From SBAX01 sp964646605 (GTDB lineage Bacteria > Planctomycetota > Phycisphaerae > UBA1845), in NCBI GenBank assembly GCA_964646605.1, contig CAZYEX010000079.1, positions 1 through 40,228 of the forward strand: a stretch of 40,228 nt of DNA, given 5' to 3'. Made by a program: the position numbers and the translations under genes. Positions within the stretch are counted from its first letter, which is position 1; every line of letters begins with the position of its first letter. Under the pieces are notes generated by a model, which made no database searches, was not told where the DNA came from, and was given only the letters and a program-made list of their open reading frames with translations. Shown piece after piece: positions 36,378-40,228 of this stretch.

Positions 36378-37967
36378 ATGTCAACCGGAAGAAGAACGTT
36401 CGAACGCGCCGTGGCCGCTTTCCATGTGCGGGTCATTTCAGTCGGTTTGCTGGCTAGCCTTTTGGCGACAGCCCCGACCTACGCCAAGAAACCGAAAGAC
36501 AAGGAGCTGGATCAGGAACTACGCCGGGTTCTCACCCAGGCGGGGTTCACGGGCCGGGTCGAGGCGTCGCTGGCGGCGCGGCTCGGACGTCCGCTGGATC
36601 CCAACAAGATCGAAGTCGGAAGGTTGCTGTTCTTCGACAACATCCTGGGCCTGCACAACGACAACTCCTGCGCCGGCTGCCACTCGCCGGCGTTCGGCTT
36701 CGGCGATTCTCAGCCCATGGCCATCGGCGTGGACAACAACCGCATCGTCGGACCGGATCGTGTGGGACCGCGAAACCAACGCCGATCCCCGCTGGCCGTG
36801 AACACCGAGTTCTATCCCGCCCTGATGTGGACCGCACGCTTCGAGGCCCTCTCGGGTGACCCCTTCGACAATTCCTTGGGTTTCAAGTTCCCGCCTCCCG
36901 AGAACGTCGTTGCCACAACGCGAACGTTGTTGCAGGCCCAAGGCTCGTTGCCTTCCACGGAACTGGTGGAAATGGCGGGTTTTACGGGGATCACCGCGAA
37001 CCCCGGCCCGACCGGTCCGCGGCATCGACAGTTTGACGACGGCGAGGGGCAAGCCCTTCCCCCCCCCGACGCCACGGGGTTCCACAACTTTCCGATCCAG
37101 GCCGCCGTAGATGCGCGGCTCAACGCCGTCGCCGAATACCGTCGCCTGTTCGGCATCGCCTTCAACGGCGGCACGCCCTTGCCCGTCGGGGGGATCACCA
37201 TCCACATGCGCCGCGAGGTGATCGCCGAGTTTCAGATGTCCCTGCGCGGCGCCGACGCGCCGATCGACCATTTCGCCCGCGGGGCCGCCAAGGCCATGTC
37301 CAAAAAGGAAAAACAGGGGGCACTGCTTTTCTTCGGAAAGGCCGGATGTGTGTCGTGCCACGCGGTCGCCGGCGACTCCAACGAAATGTTTAGCGATTTC
37401 AAGCTCCATCGCATCGGCGGTCCGCAAGTGTTCCCGCAGTTCGGCGTGGGCAAAGGCAACGTGATCTTCGACGGTCCGGGAGAAAACGAGGACTTCGGCG
37501 TCGAGCAGACCACCGGCAATCCGTCGCTGCGCTACATGTTCCGCACCGCGCCGCTGCGCAACCTGGCCGTCGCTCCGGCGTTCTTCCACAACGGGGCCTT
37601 CGGTTCGATCCAGGCTGCGATCAGGCACCATCTCAACGTGGTCCAATCGGCCATGACCTATAGTCCGCAGAAGAACCATCTGCCGGCGGATTTGTCGGTC
37701 GGACCTATCACGCCGGTGCTCGCCGCGGGTATCGATCCGTTGCTCGCCAAGCCCACGGTGCTAACCAAGAAAGAGTTCAAGGCACTGGTTGCCTTCGTAA
37801 CCGATTCGCTGCTTGACGAGCACGTCCTAGACTTCTGCGACCTTCTCCCCGCCTCAGTCCCCAGCGGTCTCCCCGTGGCCCGGTACCAGGGTTGTGAAGA
37901 CGACGACGATGATCACGATGACGACGGCGATGACGACCACGACGGCGATGATGGTGACGACGATTAG
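36378..37967 (+). CDS. Di-haem cytochrome c peroxidase family protein with Asp/His tail
   Basis: A 529-residue exported protein (signal peptide VISVGLLASLLATAPTYA). Two c-type haem sites are present: CAGCH (98-102) in NDNSCAGCHSPAFGFGD and CVSCH (324-328) in GKAGCVSCHAVAGD. This is the CcpA/MauG arrangement, with the low-potential haem first. The TAPLRNLAVAPAFFHNGAF segment (in parts) is also typical. It is about 180 residues longer than classical enzymes. It would reduce peroxide or oxidise a protein partner in the periplasm. The last ~24 residues are almost only Asp, His and Gly (DDDDDHDDDGDDDHDGDD), a probable Ca or transition-metal binding tail. The gene stands alone, convergent with TerC. 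Confidence 0.9.
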   Translation: MSTGRRTFERAVAAFHVRVISVGLLASLLATAPTYAKKPKDKELDQELRRVLTQAGFTGRVEASLAARLGRPLDPNKIEVGRLLFFDNILGLHNDNSCAGCHSPAFGFGDSQPMAIGVDNNRIVGPDRVGPRNQRRSPLAVNTEFYPALMWTARFEALSGDPFDNSLGFKFPPPENVVATTRTLLQAQGSLPSTELVEMAGFTGITANPGPTGPRHRQFDDGEGQALPPPDATGFHNFPIQAAVDARLNAVAEYRRLFGIAFNGGTPLPVGGITIHMRREVIAEFQMSLRGADAPIDHFARGAAKAMSKKEKQGALLFFGKAGCVSCHAVAGDSNEMFSDFKLHRIGGPQVFPQFGVGKGNVIFDGPGENEDFGVEQTTGNPSLRYMFRTAPLRNLAVAPAFFHNGAFGSIQAAIRHHLNVVQSAMTYSPQKNHLPADLSVGPITPVLAAGIDPLLAKPTVLTKKEFKALVAFVTDSLLDEHVLDFCDLLPASVPSGLPVARYQGCEDDDDDHDDDGDDDHDGDDGDDD

Positions 37968-38006
37968 CGCCGTGCGTGCGTTTACTCGTTAGGCACGCGG
38001 CGCTAA
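37964..38006. terminator. Bidirectional hairpin containing both stop codons
   Basis: TTAGCGCCG (37964-37972) pairs with CGGCGCTAA (37998-38006), and inner GCGTGC/GCACGC extends the stem with a small bulge. The TAG stops of the two convergent genes (37965-37967 on plus, 38005-38003 on minus) lie symmetrically at the base of the stem. Confidence 0.65.
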
Positions 38007-38728
38007 GCGGCCTGTCGTTTTGCCGTGACCGCCTGAGCACGAATGTTGAGCATCTCCACGCCCAGGGAGAAGGCCATGGCCACGTAGATGTAACCCTTGG
38101 AGATGTGCTGACCCAGTCCGTCGGCCACCAGCACCACGCCGATCAGCAGCATGAACGAAAGCGCCAGCATTTTCAGCGTCGGGTGACGCTCGATGAATCC
38201 GCTGACCCGCCCCGCGAAGACCATCATCACCCCCACGGCGATGATGACCGCCGCGATCATGACGACGATGTGCCGGGCCATTCCGATCGCGGTGATCACC
38301 GAGTCCAGGGAGAAAACCAGGTCGAGAACGAGAATCTGCGCTACGACCGCGTGGAACGAGGCGTAGCGGCCCGAGGTCTGCGGCTGCGGAGTCGGGTCCT
38401 CGAGCTTGTGGTGAACTTCGTACGTGGCTTTCGCGATCAGAAAGAGTCCGCCCAGCAGCAGGATCAGATCGCGTCCCGAAAATCCATGCCCGAAAAGATG
38501 GAAGAGCGGCTGGGTCAGGCTCATGATCCAGCCCAGACCGAGGAGCATGACCACCCGCATGACCATAGCCAGGGCCAGACCGAGGCGACGCGCCTTGCCC
38601 TGTTCCGCTGGAGGGAGTTTGCCCGACAGAATCGCCAGCAACACGATGTTGTCGATCCCCAGCACGATTTCCAGCGCCGTCAGCGTCAACAGGGCGATGG
38701 CATTGTCGATGGTCAACAGCTCGGTCAT
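38003..38728 (-). CDS. TerC-family membrane protein
   Basis: A 241-residue protein with about seven hydrophobic helices and the TerC signatures ALEIVLGIDNIVLLAILSGKLP near the N-terminus and LDLVFSLDSVITAIGM in the middle; their Asp residues inside membrane segments are thought to bind metal ions. A His-rich loop, EVHHKLED, lies between. TerC proteins take part in metal (Mn) export and metallation of secreted enzymes. The stop lies inside the hairpin shared with the peroxidase gene; co-occurrence with a secreted metalloenzyme gene may be chance. The start at 38728 gives the family N-terminus (MTELLTIDNAIALLTLTALE). Confidence 0.94.
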   Translation of the reverse strand: MTELLTIDNAIALLTLTALEIVLGIDNIVLLAILSGKLPPAEQGKARRLGLALAMVMRVVMLLGLGWIMSLTQPLFHLFGHGFSGRDLILLLGGLFLIAKATYEVHHKLEDPTPQPQTSGRYASFHAVVAQILVLDLVFSLDSVITAIGMARHIVVMIAAVIIAVGVMMVFAGRVSGFIERHPTLKMLALSFMLLIGVVLVADGLGQHISKGYIYVAMAFSLGVEMLNIRAQAVTAKRQAA

Positions 38729-38970
38729 AACAATGGACTCCGGCCCCCGACGAACGGCGTTCGCGGGATGCGGTTACCTATCGGCACGGGTGTGCATGTC
38801 TGTGCATCCCGGTGGATTCGTGCTCCCGGTCAGGGCCGGTCTGGTCCGGGCGCCCCGCTACACGGTCCACGGTCGGGCCCTTCGCAAATCGCTTCCCATG
38901 AAGTAAACTACCCTATCGACACCGCCTAGCGCCAGTAGGGCGGCGGTGTACGGACGGAGAACGAACTGGT

Positions 38971-39951
38971 ATGGCCCAACTGACGATGGTGCAAGCGATC
39001 AACAAGGCTTTGGACGAGGCCCTGCGCGCCGACGACCGCGTCGTCCTGCTCGGCCAGGACATCGGCCAGGACGAGGGCGTCTTCCGCGTGACCGCCGACC
39101 TGCTCAAGCGTTACGGCGACAAACGGGTCATCGACACGCCGCTGGCCGAGGGGGCCATCCTCGGCGGGGCGATCGGAATGGCCATCTACGGCCTCATCCC
39201 CGTGCCGGAGATGCAATTCTCCGGGTTCTTCTACCAGGCGTTCCATCAAGTTGAGCAGCATCTTTCGCGCTTTCGCAACCGCACCCGCGGGCGATTCGGA
39301 CTGCCCATCGTGGTGCGAATGCCTTACGGCGGCGGAATCCGCGCCGTCGAACATCACAGCGAAAGCCGCGAGGCCTACTACGCCCATACGCCGGGCATCC
39401 AGATGGTCATTCCTTCGGGACCGCGCAATGCACGAGCGCTGTTGCTCGAATGCATCAACAACCCCGACCCGGTGATCTTCTTCGAGCCCAAGCTCGTCTA
39501 TCGAGCTTTCCGAGAGGAGGTCCCCGACGAGCCGGAACGCATGCCCATCGGCAAGGCCCAGGTCGCTCGCGAGGGGAAGAACATCACCCTCATCTCTTAC
39601 GGGGCCATGATGCGCCCGACCCTCGAAGCGGCCGATGAACTGAAAGAGAACGACGGCGTCTCCGCTGAAGTGGTCGATCTGCTCACCGTTTCCCCCATGG
39701 ATACGGAGACCATCACGAAGTCCGTCGAAAAGACCGGGCGCTGCGTGGTCATTCACGAGGGGCCCCGGACCTGCGGAGTCGGTGCCGAGATCATGGCACG
39801 AATCGTCGAGAACTCGCTCATGCACTTGGAAGCCCCGATCCGGCGAGTGACCGGGTATGACGTGCAATTTCCCTATTTCGCCCGCGAGCGAGCCTATCTT
39901 CCCAACGCCGATCGCATCACCCACGCGGCCAAGGAAGTCCTTGCCTTCTGA
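38971..39951 (+). CDS. 2-oxoacid dehydrogenase E1 beta subunit
   Basis: A 326-residue protein of typical E1-beta length (pyruvate or branched-chain 2-oxoacid dehydrogenase). It shows LTMVQAINKALDEAL at the start, VLLGQDIGQDEGVFRVT, DTPLAEGAILGGAIGMAIYG (with the Glu that contacts the thiamine ring), MPYGGGIRAVEHHSES, and a C-terminal transketolase-like domain ending VTGYDVQFPY. With E1-alpha it decarboxylates 2-oxoacids with ThDP and acylates lipoyl-E2. Neither E1-alpha nor E2 is adjacent: the upstream gene is TerC on the other strand, and downstream is an opposing gene. The alpha subunit must be encoded elsewhere. Pyruvate is the likeliest substrate by general similarity. Confidence 0.93.
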   Translation: MAQLTMVQAINKALDEALRADDRVVLLGQDIGQDEGVFRVTADLLKRYGDKRVIDTPLAEGAILGGAIGMAIYGLIPVPEMQFSGFFYQAFHQVEQHLSRFRNRTRGRFGLPIVVRMPYGGGIRAVEHHSESREAYYAHTPGIQMVIPSGPRNARALLLECINNPDPVIFFEPKLVYRAFREEVPDEPERMPIGKAQVAREGKNITLISYGAMMRPTLEAADELKENDGVSAEVVDLLTVSPMDTETITKSVEKTGRCVVIHEGPRTCGVGAEIMARIVENSLMHLEAPIRRVTGYDVQFPYFARERAYLPNADRITHAAKEVLAF

Positions 39952-40033
39952 GCGGCTCTCGCGGGGTGTGGGCTTGCATCCCGCCGGAGTCTACGGCCTG
40001 CGAATCCCCTTCACCAAGCGCCTCACGTTTGCT

Positions 40034-40051
40034 GAAGGTTGAGGCACCTTC
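40034..40051. terminator. Short hairpin between convergent genes
   Basis: GAAGGT (40034-40039) pairs with ACCTTC (40046-40051) around a 6-base loop, in the gap between the E1-beta gene and the opposing gene that ends at 40078. The stem is short and no T-run follows, so its role as terminator is tentative. Confidence 0.3.
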
Positions 40052-40077
40052 GGGATGGACGGAAGCGTGGGCCTTTT

Positions 40078-40227
40078 CTATGGGCTTACGCTCAAGGTGT
40101 AGTCCCCGGTGAGCAGGGCGGGGATGGCGCCGTACCCGCAGTTGTACCAGGATTCGTGGGTTCGCACGCGCACGGTCCAGGAACCGGTTTGATTCACGGC
40201 GATGTTGTCGAGTCGGAAGTTGCCGCA
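40078..40227 (-). CDS. 3' end of a secreted protein gene (partial)
   Basis: The minus strand is open from the window edge to a TAG at 40080-40078 and gives 49 residues: CGNFRLDNIAVNQTGSWTVR, then VRTHESWYNCGYGAIPALL, then TGDYTLSVSP. This is the end of a beta-sandwich of the bacterial pre-peptidase C-terminal type, where 'G.w.v.v.......GdYtl.v' closes the domain of secreted or surface proteins. The start lies outside the window. Two cysteines may form a disulfide. The full function cannot be judged. Confidence 0.7.
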   Translation of the reverse strand, partial: CGNFRLDNIAVNQTGSWTVRVRTHESWYNCGYGAIPALLTGDYTLSVSP

Positions 40228-40228
40228 C

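Overview
The window is about 40 kb of GC-rich bacterial DNA. It most resembles a planctomycete of the Phycisphaerae type. That is an inference from gene content: a membrane protein opening with a CPTCxYDLxGL...CPECG zinc ribbon, a large integrase whose frame runs into a tRNA gene, many unique secreted proteins, and short intergenic heptamer arrays. No rRNA or other strong phylogenetic marker is present.

Bases 1 to about 5,815 are the right end of an integrative element whose left end lies outside the window. It holds a CGTCCGGC box array, a compact set of small genes including an AlpA-like DNA-binding protein, a two-gene type IIB topoisomerase (GHKL/topo VI-B-like plus Spo11/topo VI-A-like), a small HTH regulator with a self-evident operator-promoter, and a tyrosine recombinase. 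The recombinase abuts and reads into a tRNA-Lys(TTT) gene, the likely attachment site.

Bases 6,000 to 12,800 hold an envelope-sensing cluster, mostly on the minus strand: a secreted PepSY-like protein, a fibronectin-like secreted protein, a large exported protein with an internally duplicated domain, an OmpR-type regulator and its histidine kinase. A decayed third copy of the duplicated domain lies between two of these genes. A small lipoprotein diverges from the cluster.

Bases 12,800 to 21,400 hold a GT-C-like membrane protein, the RNA-repair pair rtcB/archease, a SLOG-fold protein fired divergently from a palindromic -10 box, a DUF5615/DUF433 toxin-antitoxin pair, a decayed phosphatase tail, a zinc-ribbon membrane protein, a solitary DNA methyltransferase and bifunctional TyrA.

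Bases 21,500 to 28,440 hold a gliding/export-type ABC system: a LOG protein, a large membrane protein, an ATPase and a fused double permease. A four-helix-bundle gene flanked by inverted 7-bp arrays sits exactly between the ATPase and permease genes. Similar 7-bp arrays occur between archease and rtcB and in the 28.6 kb spacer.

Bases 29,000 to 40,228 hold a fusion of a degenerate pseudouridine synthase with an rRNA methyltransferase, a single-domain asparaginase, a PLP enzyme, a repeat-flanked anchored protein, a secreted TPR protein, a di-haem peroxidase with an Asp/His tail, TerC, an E1-beta subunit, and the 3' end of a secreted protein.

The strongest candidates for an undescribed system are the heptamer-array and four-helix-bundle module, and the element carrying the topoisomerase pair with its three-copy bipartite repeat. 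All homology statements come from reading motifs, not from database searches.
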